5,940 bases of DNA, from assembly GCA_016793415.1 (NCBI GenBank), contig JAEUMC010000536.1, forward strand, positions 1 through 5,940, written 5' to 3'. The notes under the pieces were generated by a model. That model saw only the letters and a program-made list of their open reading frames with translations, was not told the origin of the DNA and did not search any database. The DNA comes from Devosia sp. Lineage in GTDB: Bacteria > Pseudomonadota > Alphaproteobacteria > Rhizobiales > Devosiaceae. Position numbers and translations under genes: made by a program. This document shows, piece after piece, positions 1 through 5,688 of the stretch (position 1 is its first letter; every line of letters starts with the position of its first letter).

Positions 1-130
1 ATGGTTCGTCGTCCACCCGCGGGTGCAAGCGCCTCGCCGGTCCTTCGCTTCGTTCCCATTCTCCGGAGCCACCTAGCCGCCGGACGCATCGCCACTTCCC
101 GTTCTGCCTCAACCCGCGACGAGCCTCGAA

Positions 131-160
131 TTGCCCACGCCACCCGCGGCTTGTGATACA
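131..160 (+). promoter_or_regulatory. Possible sigma70-type promoter for the aldo/keto reductase gene
   Basis: TTGCCC at 131-136 could be a -35 element. It is followed by 18 bases and GATACA at 155-160, which has a TGT just upstream (152-154) like an extended -10. The match to consensus is only moderate (4/6 and 3/6). The site is 39 bases before the reductase ATG, a sensible leader length. This is inferred from sequence alone; alphaproteobacterial promoters often deviate from consensus. Confidence 0.3.
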
Positions 161-198
161 CAGCGTCTCCCACCCTTCCGCCAGCACAGGCTCCTGCC

Positions 199-1128
199 AT
201 GAAGACCTTCATCGTCCCCCATACCGACGTCACCGTGTCGAGCGTTGTGCTGGGCCTGATGCGCATTGCCAAGATGAGCGATGCCGAGGTGCGCGCGCTC
301 TATGACGCGGCGGTCGAGGTCGGCGTCACCATGATGGACCATGCCGATATCTATGGCGGCGCGCCGCATGTCTGCGAGGCGCGGTTCGGCGACGCCCTGA
401 AACTTTCGGCGTCTGACCGGGCGAAGATTCAGATCCAGAGCAAGGTCGGCATCCGCCGCGGCTATTTTGATTTCTCCTCCGAGCACATCCTTAACTCGGT
501 CGATGGCTCGCTGAAGGCGCTGCGAACCGAATACCTCGACGTGCTGCTGCTGCACCGGCCCGATACGCTGGTCGAACCCGACGACGTGGCGAAGGCCTTC
601 GACACGCTCCACAAGAGCGGCAAGGTCCGCCATTTCGGCGTGTCGAACCACACGCCCGGCCAGATCGAGCTATTGAAATCGGCGGTGAAGCAGCCGCTGC
701 TGTTCAACCAGGTGCAGCTCTCGATCGCCCATGCCAACCTCTTCGCCCAGGGCATCGCCGCCAACATGGGTGGGCTCGACCAGTCGGTCTCCCGCGACAT
801 CGGGCTGCTCGACTATTCGCGGCTCAAGGGCATGACGCTGCAGGCCTGGTCGCCGGTGCAGAAGGGGTTCTTCGAGGGCGTGTTCATCGGCGACCGCAAG
901 GACTACGCCGAGCTCAACGACGTGATGGACGAACTGGCTAGGAAATACGCCGTCACCCCCATGGGCATCGCCATCGCCTGGATCACCCGCCACCCGGCCA
1001 ACCTGCAGGTCGTCCTCGGCACCACCAAGCCCGGGCGCGTCCGCGAGAGCGCCGCCGGCTCGGACATCACGCTCACGCGCGAAGAATGGTACCGCCTGTT
1101 CCGCGCCGCAGGGCACACCCTGCCGTAA
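199..1128 (+). CDS. Aldo/keto reductase, YdhF-like (COG4989 type)
   Basis: A 309-residue cytoplasmic NAD(P)H-dependent oxidoreductase of the aldo/keto reductase superfamily, expected to be a TIM barrel of normal family length. The four classical catalytic residues are visible: Asp47 and Tyr52 in the DHADIYGG segment, Lys82 in SKVG and His119 in LLLHRPD. KVRHFGVSNHTP (about 142-153) and the C-terminal GTTKPGRVRES (274-284, cofactor phosphate binding) are also typical. From memory, the DHADIYGG, LLLHRPD and GKVRHFGVSN blocks match E. coli YdhF, whose physiological substrate is not settled. The ATG at 199 has only a weak AGG (188-190) eight bases upstream, but the N-terminus aligns with the family start. 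The gene stands alone, with a 162-base gap before the channel gene. A carbonyl or aldehyde substrate is likely; nothing here identifies it. Confidence 0.93.
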   Translation: MKTFIVPHTDVTVSSVVLGLMRIAKMSDAEVRALYDAAVEVGVTMMDHADIYGGAPHVCEARFGDALKLSASDRAKIQIQSKVGIRRGYFDFSSEHILNSVDGSLKALRTEYLDVLLLHRPDTLVEPDDVAKAFDTLHKSGKVRHFGVSNHTPGQIELLKSAVKQPLLFNQVQLSIAHANLFAQGIAANMGGLDQSVSRDIGLLDYSRLKGMTLQAWSPVQKGFFEGVFIGDRKDYAELNDVMDELARKYAVTPMGIAIAWITRHPANLQVVLGTTKPGRVRESAAGSDITLTREEWYRLFRAAGHTLP

Positions 1129-1134
1129 TCGGCA

Positions 1135-1203
1135 CCGGGCGCGGAGTTTCGGATACCCGATTGCCACGGCGATCGCATCGGGTCGCTTGAGCGGCACGAT
1201 GCC
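1135..1203 (-). pseudogene. Relic of a P-loop ATPase gene (lid-region fragment)
   Basis: These 69 bases match 4571-4639, inside the P-loop ATPase gene, at about 57 of 69 positions without gaps (counted by eye). Read on the minus strand in the matching frame, the relic gives VPLKRPD...YPKLRAR, while the intact gene gives VPLRRPD...YPKLRAR (residues 119-139 there), about 15 of 21 residues identical. The fragment has no Walker A region and no C-terminus, and a TAA stop lies just upstream in frame at 1212-1210. It therefore cannot encode a working protein. It begins six bases after the reductase stop. It is best explained as the remains of a diverged paralogue or an old partial duplication. Recognisable similarity fades on both sides; a few short matches up to about 1234 could be a more decayed continuation. 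Confidence 0.72.
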
Positions 1204-1278
1204 GCCCACTTATTCGTCTAGTCGCAAAGCATATTGCCATTCGATTCCAAGGATCTGCCGCCCGGATCCGGACCAAGC

Positions 1279-1282
1279 GGAG
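1279..1282 (+). promoter_or_regulatory. Ribosome binding site deciding the channel start
   Basis: GGAG lies eight bases before the GTG at 1291. The longer open frame reaches back to a TTG at 1234, but that codon has no Shine-Dalgarno sequence and would put 19 polar residues ahead of a clear signal peptide. GTG 1291 is therefore preferred. Confidence 0.7.
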
Positions 1283-1290
1283 CCTCACCC

Positions 1291-3372
1291 GTGAAGCAGC
1301 TGATTGCCGTTCTCTTTGTCATGCTGTCGATCGGCAGTGCCTTTGCCCAGCAAGCCAAGCCGGCTCCGGCAACATCGTCAGACGCGGTCGACCGGCTCAT
1401 CGTCGTGCTGGAGGATCCGGTGCTGCGCGAGCAACTGCTCGAGCATCTGCGATCAACACCGGCTGACGCGACGACCGCGCCAGCCAACGCGGCCGAAGAA
1501 ACCGACAGCGGCGCCAGCACCGGCCTGGTGGGTGCCCTCTACCGCTGGTCCGACGACTTCGTCACCTCGCTCCCCACCGCCACCTTCGGCGTCCCGATCG
1601 ATCGCAAGCTCGCGCAGGCCGGCACGCAGATCGGCAGCCGGGTGCAGAGTGGGGTCAGCAGCGGGCAGTTGCTGCAGTTTGTCGCCTGGGCCCTGCCCGG
1701 CCTCGCCATCGTTGCCGGGATCGGCATTGGCATTCGCCGGGTTACGCGGGGGCTGGTGTCGCCCACCAAGCCCGTGCGGAAGCGGAAGCTGGCGATGGGG
1801 TTGATGCTGAAGGTGGTGCTGGCGGCGGCGGCGCTGTTCGTGGTTGCCGTGCTGGCGAGCTTCCTGCCGGTGCCGAAGGTGGCGAGCACCAGTTTCACCA
1901 GCCTCGCGGTCGGCATCCTGCTCGCCATGCTGACAGCGGATCTTGCGACTTCGGCGCTTTCGGGTTTTGGGAGCGTGCGCAGCGTGCGGGTAATCCGCTA
2001 TGGGCAGCGGCGGTTCTATCCGTGGTGGCTCACCATTGCGGGGTTTGCCACCTTTGCGGCGCTCAGCGCCGACCCGACATTGCGGCAGGTGCTCGGCTGG
2101 TCGGCGGCCGATTTCGCCGGGCTGATCCTCAACTGCATCGCGGCGCTCATCATGCTGGCGTTCGTGTCGCGCCACCGCATCGCGCTCGGCCGGCTGATCT
2201 TCGGCGCCGCGGCGCGGGCTCCAGATTCGGACAATCCGCTGCGCAACGCCACCCGGCAGCTGGCGCGGCACTGGCACCTCGTCGCCTATGGCTTCCTGCT
2301 GCTCAGCATCTTCAGCCTGTTGGCCGGGCAGCGCGACAATGACGTGCTGAGCCAGATGCTGTGGTCGTTCGCGGTGGTGCTGGTCGGGATGATCGGCTTT
2401 GCGGTGCTGCACCGGCTGACCACACCGAGCTCACCGCGCTATCGCTACGAGCGATACACGCTGCGCCAGATCGTCGCCGCGAAAATCCTCAAGATGATCC
2501 GGGTCGGGGCCGATGTGCTGACGCTCTTTGCCATGGGGATCATCATCGCCGGCATCTGGGGTTTCGACATCTGGGGCTGGCTGACCAGTGACGGCAGCAT
2601 CGTCACCGGCCCGGTGCTCGCCGCGGCGACCGTCGTCGCGGTGGCCTGGCTGATCTGGGTGACGCTCGATGCGTGGATCGCCACGACGCTGTCGCCGCCG
2701 AGCACCGGCGGGCGCACGGCGGCGCGGCGCTCGAGCCGGCTGCAGACACTGCTGCCGCTGATGCGCAATGGCGTGCTGATCCTCCTCGTGGTGCTGGGCG
2801 GCATTGCGGTGCTGGCCAATATCGGGGTTGACGTGACGCCGCTGATCGCCGGCGCCGGGGTGTTCGGCCTGGCGCTGAGCTTTGGCTCGCAGCAGCTGGT
2901 GCAGGATGTGATCACCGGCTTCTTCATCCTTGCCGAGGATACCATCGCGGTGGGCGACACCATCAGCACCGGCGATCGCACCGGGGTGGTCGAGAGCCTG
3001 TCGCTCAGGAGCATGCGGCTGCGCGACAGCGATGGGGCGCTGCACTCCATTCCGTTCTCGACGGTCAAGGCGCTGAAGAACAGCTCCCGCAACTTTGGCG
3101 TGCTGCGGCCCCGCTTTACCGTGCCCAGCGGCATCGATCCGCTCGCGGTGATCGACGAGATGCGCACCGCCGCCACCGACCTCAGGGCCGACCCGAAATT
3201 CGCCAAGGCCATCACCAGCGACATGCATGACCTGGGGATCGACGAGATCAACGCCGGCTCGGTGGTGGTGTCGGGCTCGCTCCGCACCAGCCCGGTGCGG
3301 CAACCCGAGATCGCCCGGGCCTTCAATGGCCGGATGCTGACCGGGCTCGCCGAGAAGGGTATCCGGCTCTGA
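1291..3372 (+). CDS. Large MscS-family mechanosensitive ion channel with signal peptide
   Basis: A 693-residue inner-membrane channel that should open under membrane tension and release solutes during hypo-osmotic shock. Residues 1-19 form a signal peptide (KQ, a hydrophobic core, cleavage after AFA). A periplasmic stretch of about 105 residues follows. About eleven hydrophobic segments can be picked out, near residues 127-147, 170-192, 204-222, 244-258, 274-292, 328-345, 357-374, 405-424, 438-458, 494-511 and 516-534. The last is the Gly/Ala-rich pore helix (LIAGAGVFGLALSFGSQQ). It continues into the QDVITGFFILAEDTIAVGD segment, the beta domain (about 555-605) and the C-terminal alpha/beta domain. 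The size and extra helices resemble the YbiO/MscK class more than the 286-residue E. coli MscS. The usual IPN motif of the beta domain reads IPF here (587-589). The gene is probably monocistronic. Confidence 0.92.
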   Translation: MKQLIAVLFVMLSIGSAFAQQAKPAPATSSDAVDRLIVVLEDPVLREQLLEHLRSTPADATTAPANAAEETDSGASTGLVGALYRWSDDFVTSLPTATFGVPIDRKLAQAGTQIGSRVQSGVSSGQLLQFVAWALPGLAIVAGIGIGIRRVTRGLVSPTKPVRKRKLAMGLMLKVVLAAAALFVVAVLASFLPVPKVASTSFTSLAVGILLAMLTADLATSALSGFGSVRSVRVIRYGQRRFYPWWLTIAGFATFAALSADPTLRQVLGWSAADFAGLILNCIAALIMLAFVSRHRIALGRLIFGAAARAPDSDNPLRNATRQLARHWHLVAYGFLLLSIFSLLAGQRDNDVLSQMLWSFAVVLVGMIGFAVLHRLTTPSSPRYRYERYTLRQIVAAKILKMIRVGADVLTLFAMGIIIAGIWGFDIWGWLTSDGSIVTGPVLAAATVVAVAWLIWVTLDAWIATTLSPPSTGGRTAARRSSRLQTLLPLMRNGVLILLVVLGGIAVLANIGVDVTPLIAGAGVFGLALSFGSQQLVQDVITGFFILAEDTIAVGDTISTGDRTGVVESLSLRSMRLRDSDGALHSIPFSTVKALKNSSRNFGVLRPRFTVPSGIDPLAVIDEMRTAATDLRADPKFAKAITSDMHDLGIDEINAGSVVVSGSLRTSPVRQPEIARAFNGRMLTGLAEKGIRL

Positions 3373-3410
3373 TACCAAAACGGGACTACGGCCGGAGCCG
3401 CCCTGCCCGC

Positions 3411-3432
3411 GGCCGGCTTCCGCCCGCCGGCC
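3411..3432 (+). terminator. Possible stem-loop terminator after the channel gene
   Basis: GGCCGGC (3411-3417) pairs perfectly with GCCGGCC (3426-3432) around an eight-base loop, 38 bases after the channel stop. Only two T residues follow, so it is not a classical intrinsic terminator. It may still act as a weak terminator or a 3'-end stabiliser. Confidence 0.35.
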
Positions 3433-3451
3433 TTGCCAACCTTGCGCGGAT

Positions 3452-3480
3452 GTAAGGTGGCGGACAGGGCGGCGTAAGGT
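3452..3480 (+). repeat. GTAAGGT direct repeat, 22-base phase, upstream of the DUF1344-like gene
   Basis: GTAAGGT occurs at 3452-3458 and again at 3474-3480, start to start 22 bases, or about two helical turns. The pair ends 73 bases before the ATG of the small exported protein. Tandem half-sites in helical phase are typical of OmpR/PhoB-type response regulators, so this may be an operator. A 7-base repeat can also arise by chance, and no regulator gene is present in the window. Confidence 0.35.
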
Positions 3481-3553
3481 CCCGCGTCCAGTCTCCCGGC
3501 GGCCTCAGGAATTCGACGCCTTGTCGATCCGGCCGTAACCGATTGGAGTTGCC

Positions 3554-3889
3554 ATGCGAAATCTCGTCCTCCCAGTTCTGCTCGTTGCCGCCCTCAGCGC
3601 CTCGTCCGGGGTGATGGCCGCCGGGTATGGTGGCGCCATGGTCGCGCCCAAGAGCCCCGCCCCCGCCGCCCACACTCTCGCGGTGGCCACACCGATCCAC
3701 CTCAAGACGGCGCGCGGCATCGTCAAGCTGATCGACGCCAAGGCCTGTACCGTCACCTTGACCAGCCGCAACGTCTATCAGTTCGAGCCCAAGTGCGATT
3801 TCTCCAAGCTCAAGGTCGGCGAGCGGGTGACGATCAAATGGGAGCCGAAGGGCAAGCTCCGTGACGCCACGCTGATCGCGGCGCGCTGA
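3554..3889 (+). CDS. Small exported protein, DUF1344-like
   Basis: A 111-residue predicted periplasmic protein. Residues 1-22 are a signal peptide (RN, then a hydrophobic core LVLPVLLVAAL, with likely cleavage after VMA). An Ala/Pro-rich linker runs to about residue 45. The mature core (about 52-110) reads RGIVKLIDAKACTVTLTSRN and then VGERVTIKWEP. This is the short beta-barrel pattern of DUF1344-type proteins, where a G-x-V-x-x-ID segment is followed by a T-x-T-L segment. Cys65 and Cys81 are the only cysteines and could form a disulfide in the periplasm. GGAG at 3545-3548, five bases before the ATG, supports the start. Function is unknown; family assignment is by pattern and not by search. 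The 181-base gap to the channel gene, with a stem-loop in it, suggests a separate promoter. Confidence 0.85.
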   Translation: MRNLVLPVLLVAALSASSGVMAAGYGGAMVAPKSPAPAAHTLAVATPIHLKTARGIVKLIDAKACTVTLTSRNVYQFEPKCDFSKLKVGERVTIKWEPKGKLRDATLIAAR

Positions 3890-3950
3890 CTCCTGGCGAC
3901 TGAGAGCGGGCGGGAACCGTTCGAGGCAACTCGGCGTCCCCGTCCGCGCA

Positions 3951-3998
3951 GCCTGCCCCAGGCGACAGTCCCGGTGTGGGGGTCCTCGCCGACACCGG
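3951..3998 (+). terminator. Two hairpins after the DUF1344-like gene
   Basis: GCCTG-CCC-CAGGC (3951-3963) is a 5-bp hairpin. CCGGTGT (3971-3977) and ACACCGG (3992-3998) form a perfect 7-bp stem around a 14-base loop. They lie 62-109 bases after the small exported gene and before the GFA gene. Neither is followed by a T run, so intrinsic termination is uncertain. They could also be part of the leader of the next gene. Confidence 0.3.
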
Positions 3999-4013
3999 CA
4001 TTCGGCTCTAAGA

Positions 4014-4028
4014 ATGGCGCTCCGCCAT
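4014..4028 (+). repeat. Short perfect inverted repeat in the GFA gene leader
   Basis: ATGGCG (4014-4019), CTC, CGCCAT (4023-4028) is a 6-bp stem with a 3-base loop, ending 27 bases before the GFA start codon. Its first three bases are an ATG in frame with the GFA gene. Using that start would add 14 residues, but it has no ribosome binding site. The element could be an operator or an mRNA hairpin. Confidence 0.35.
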
Positions 4029-4043
4029 GCGGCGTCGCCAACC

Positions 4044-4047
4044 GGAG
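4044..4047 (+). promoter_or_regulatory. Ribosome binding site deciding the GFA protein start
   Basis: GGAG lies eight bases before ATG 4056. This start puts the C-x-C zinc motif at residues 6-8, as usual for the family. The in-frame ATG at 4014 lacks such a site. Confidence 0.7.
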
Positions 4048-4055
4048 CCCCCGCC

Positions 4056-4442
4056 ATGCCCACCGCCTCCTGCCTCTGCGGCGATGTCCGCCTCACCACT
4101 TCGGGCGCCCCGTATCGCACCGGGATCTGCCACTGCCTCGATTGCCGCAAGCACTCGGGAAGCCTGTTCGGCGTGTTCGCGATCTTTCCAGCCGACGCGG
4201 TGCGTATCGAAGGCACGACACACGCCTATCGCGGGCGGCATTTCTGCCCGCGCTGCGGCTCGTCGGTGTTCTCGCAGTCGGACGACGAGATCGAGGTGCA
4301 TGCAGGCGCCTTCGATGCGCCGGACCAGTTCAAGCCGAGCTACGAGCTCTGGACCGTCCGCCGCGAGGCGTGGCTGCCGCCCTTCCCGCTCAAGCATAGC
4401 TATCAGCACAACCGCGAGGGCGGCGGGCGCAGCGAGGACTAG
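4056..4442 (+). CDS. GFA / CENP-V-fold zinc protein
   Basis: A 128-residue cytoplasmic protein of the GFA superfamily, named after glutathione-dependent formaldehyde-activating enzyme. All zinc ligands expected from the family are present: Cys6 and Cys8 (CLC), Cys25, Cys27 and Cys30 (CHCLDC), and Cys64 and Cys67 (CPRCGS). In the founding structure, the 25/27/30-type cysteines hold the catalytic zinc and the other four the structural zinc. The CRKHSG and FCPRCGSSVF stretches are also typical. Many small members have no proven substrate, so formaldehyde-glutathione chemistry should not be assumed. The gene is tail to tail with the P-loop ATPase gene. Its TAG stop (4440-4442) overlaps that gene's stop within CTAG, so no room is left for a terminator between them. 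Confidence 0.92.
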   Translation: MPTASCLCGDVRLTTSGAPYRTGICHCLDCRKHSGSLFGVFAIFPADAVRIEGTTHAYRGRHFCPRCGSSVFSQSDDEIEVHAGAFDAPDQFKPSYELWTVRREAWLPPFPLKHSYQHNREGGGRSED

Positions 4443-4987
4443 CCGGCCAGCGCCTCGGTCAGTCGGCGCACCCGCTGCTCGCGCGTGCCGGTGATCTCGA
4501 CCACTCGCGGCCCGCCGGCCAGCAGCCCCAGATCGTCGTCGCGCAGCATGGTCTTGAGCCGCGCGTCGACCCGGGCGCGGAGTTTTGGATATTCGATGGT
4601 CGCGGTGATCTCATCGGGACGCCTGAGCGGCACGAAGGCGACGAGGTCGAGTGTCGCCAGCGCATCCTCGATGCGTTTCAGCAGCTTGCCGTCGGGGCTC
4701 CATTCAAAACCTTCGGCAGCACTGACCACCTCGAGGTAGGCGATGAGATCGAGGGGGCAGCGGTCGAACACCACGTCGGTCTCGCTGGTGGCGAGGAGCA
4801 GCGCGCAGCTCTGCTTGAGCTGTTCCTCGAGCCCGGCGACGTCGGGCCCGTCGGCGAACACCACGCCCTGCTGCGCAAGCAGCCAGTAGGGCTCGGGTAC
4901 CGACTCGTAGCCTGATGTCGCCGCAACGAAATCCTCGACCAGCGTGGTCTTGCCACTGCCGTGCGTCCCGACCACCGCGATGCGCAT
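4439..4987 (-). CDS. P-loop ATPase / nucleotide-kinase-like protein (AAA_28 type)
   Basis: A 182-residue cytoplasmic protein. The Walker A motif GTHGSGKTT spans residues 7-15 directly after the first beta strand (MRIAVV). FDRCPLDLIAYL (74-85) carries the Asp-Arg pair common in P-loop kinases. The Arg-rich RRPDEITATIEYPKLRAR stretch (122-139) looks like the lid that closes over ATP. This layout fits the AAA_28/NadR-kinase-like group, which suggests phosphorylation of a small substrate. The substrate is not identifiable. ATG 4987 is preferred because the protein then begins at the P-loop strand, and AGGG lies five bases upstream. A GTG at 4993 would add only two residues. The gene starts 12 bases after the NUDIX stop, so the two are almost certainly one operon. 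A decayed copy of its lid region lies at 1135-1203. Confidence 0.88.
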   Translation of the reverse strand: MRIAVVGTHGSGKTTLVEDFVAATSGYESVPEPYWLLAQQGVVFADGPDVAGLEEQLKQSCALLLATSETDVVFDRCPLDLIAYLEVVSAAEGFEWSPDGKLLKRIEDALATLDLVAFVPLRRPDEITATIEYPKLRARVDARLKTMLRDDDLGLLAGGPRVVEITGTREQRVRRLTEALAG

Positions 4988-4999
4988 GCCCACCCTGCC

Positions 5000-5461
5000 C
5001 TAGATTCCGATCAGCGACCGGAATGCGTCGAGCAGCGGTCGTTGCCCCAGATGCAGTTTTGTGCAGGCTTCGTCCAGCCCGAACCAGCCGGCGCGGTCCA
5101 CTTCGGGAAAGCTCTGCCGCCGTCCGGAACGCGGTGGCCACTCCAGCTCGAAACTGTTGGAGATCAGGCTTTTGGGGTCGAACGCGCCTTCGAGCGCGAA
5201 GGCCACCAGCACCTTGCTGCCCGACAGCTTGAATTCGCCGAGCAACGTCAGTGGTCCATCCGGGACTGTGCCCACCTCTTCGGCAAACTCCCGCCGCGCC
5301 GCGGCTTCCAGCGCCTCGCCAGGCTCGATCAGCCCCTTCGGAATCGACCAGGCGGCCTCATCCTTCCGAGCCCAGAACGGGCCGCCCGGGTGAACCAGCA
5401 GCACTTCGCGACCGGTGTCGGCAAGCCGATGCAGCAGGATACCGGCCGAGATCTCGGGCAT
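5000..5461 (-). CDS. NUDIX hydrolase (COG4119-like)
   Basis: A 153-residue cytoplasmic hydrolase expected to cleave a nucleoside diphosphate linked to another group (X) and to need a divalent metal. The NUDIX box is complete: Gly43, Glu49, then R57-E58-F59-A60-E61-E62-V63-G64, matching GX5EX7REUXEEXG. The N-terminal block ISAGILL...LLVHPGGPFWARKD...WSIPKG resembles the COG4119 group as I remember it. Its substrates are poorly defined, so a housecleaning role on modified nucleotides is only a possibility. The frame stays open upstream to 5710, but those residues are Arg/Ser-rich and not protein-like. ATG 5461, with a strong AGGAG site, is the clear start. It is the first gene of a two-gene unit with the P-loop ATPase and diverges from the chaC-like gene. 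Confidence 0.93.
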   Translation of the reverse strand: MPEISAGILLHRLADTGREVLLVHPGGPFWARKDEAAWSIPKGLIEPGEALEAAARREFAEEVGTVPDGPLTLLGEFKLSGSKVLVAFALEGAFDPKSLISNSFELEWPPRSGRRQSFPEVDRAGWFGLDEACTKLHLGQRPLLDAFRSLIGI

Positions 5462-5468
5462 AGCAGCA

Positions 5469-5473
5469 CTCCT
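5469..5473 (-). promoter_or_regulatory. Ribosome binding site deciding the NUDIX start
   Basis: On the minus strand AGGAG lies seven bases before ATG 5461. It excludes the longer open frame that extends into the divergent intergenic region. Confidence 0.8.
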
Positions 5474-5498
5474 GGATCGAAAGGTGGGATGACATCGA

Positions 5499-5512
5499 GT
5501 TGGTGAGCCAAC
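5499..5512. repeat. Inverted repeat in the NUDIX/chaC divergent region
   Basis: GTTGG-TGAG-CCAAC is a perfect 5-bp inverted repeat with a 4-base centre, 38 bases upstream of the NUDIX start. It could be a regulator half-site pair for the NUDIX-ATPase unit. Its shortness means chance is a real alternative. Confidence 0.25.
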
Positions 5513-5604
5513 AGTGCAACCTTTGCCTGCCCTTCGGCAACGCAGGTTCGGCCGCTCGGTGGCAGCCAACGTCGAAACCGGGTCGCCCGGCCGAGAGCAG
5601 TTCC

Positions 5605-5648
5605 GTACCACCGGTACACTTGATCCCCCGCGCCGCTGTCGGCATATC
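5605..5648 (+). promoter_or_regulatory. Possible promoter and operator for the chaC-like gene
   Basis: TTGATC (5620-5625) and CATATC (5643-5648) are separated by 17 bases and could be -35 and -10 elements. The -10 matches consensus at only 3 of 6 positions. Just upstream, GTACC-ACC-GGTAC (5605-5617) is a perfect 5-bp inverted repeat abutting the -35, where an operator might sit. The likely -10 ends 40 bases before the ATG. Confidence 0.3.
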
Positions 5649-5677
5649 GGCCTCAATCCAGCGGGGGGCGACCGCTT

Positions 5678-5681
5678 GGAG
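5678..5681 (+). promoter_or_regulatory. Ribosome binding site deciding the chaC-like start
   Basis: GGAG lies seven bases before ATG 5689. The frame is open back to an ATG at 5500, but that stretch is low-complexity and overlaps the divergent promoter region. Another ATG at 5710 would drop seven residues and lacks such a site. Confidence 0.7.
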
Positions 5682-5688
5682 TTGGACG

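Noticed and set aside
20..75. tRNA-like 3' end (TCCGGAGCCA) near the left edge
   Set aside because: No T-arm with a GTTC-type loop or matching acceptor 5' strand can be formed around it.
1..156. Plus-strand 51-codon frame starting at base 1
   Set aside because: It is Arg/Ser/Ala-rich with no motif, has no upstream sequence to judge a start, and ends 42 bases before the reductase. There is no support for a gene.
109..1209. Minus-strand frames opposite the aldo/keto reductase, including the one from GTG 1209
   Set aside because: They are shadows of the reductase. Only the first 25 or so codons of the 1209 frame carry meaning, as the ATPase relic; the rest is antisense to the reductase.
1234..1290. 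TTG start for the channel gene
   Set aside because: It has no Shine-Dalgarno sequence and would mask the signal peptide. GTG 1291 has GGAG at good spacing.
1453..2412. Long minus-strand open frame (319 codons) opposite the channel gene
   Set aside because: It is rich in Arg, His, Gln and Gly with no domain pattern, and lies antisense to a clear membrane channel. It is a high-GC shadow frame.
2431..3378. Long minus-strand frames (315 and 293 codons) opposite the channel C-terminal half
   Set aside because: Two overlapping antisense frames exist here, neither with protein-like composition. The plus strand encodes the conserved MscS core.
3386..4216. Minus-strand 276-codon frame across the DUF1344-like gene and intergenic regions
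   Set aside because: It has low-complexity Arg/Gly composition, spans two hairpin-rich gaps and is antisense to a gene with a signal peptide and ribosome binding site.
5500..5688. Upstream extension of the chaC-like frame
   Set aside because: The residues are Ser/Pro-rich and not family-like. The ribosome binding site at 5678-5681 and the promoter-like elements place the start at 5689.
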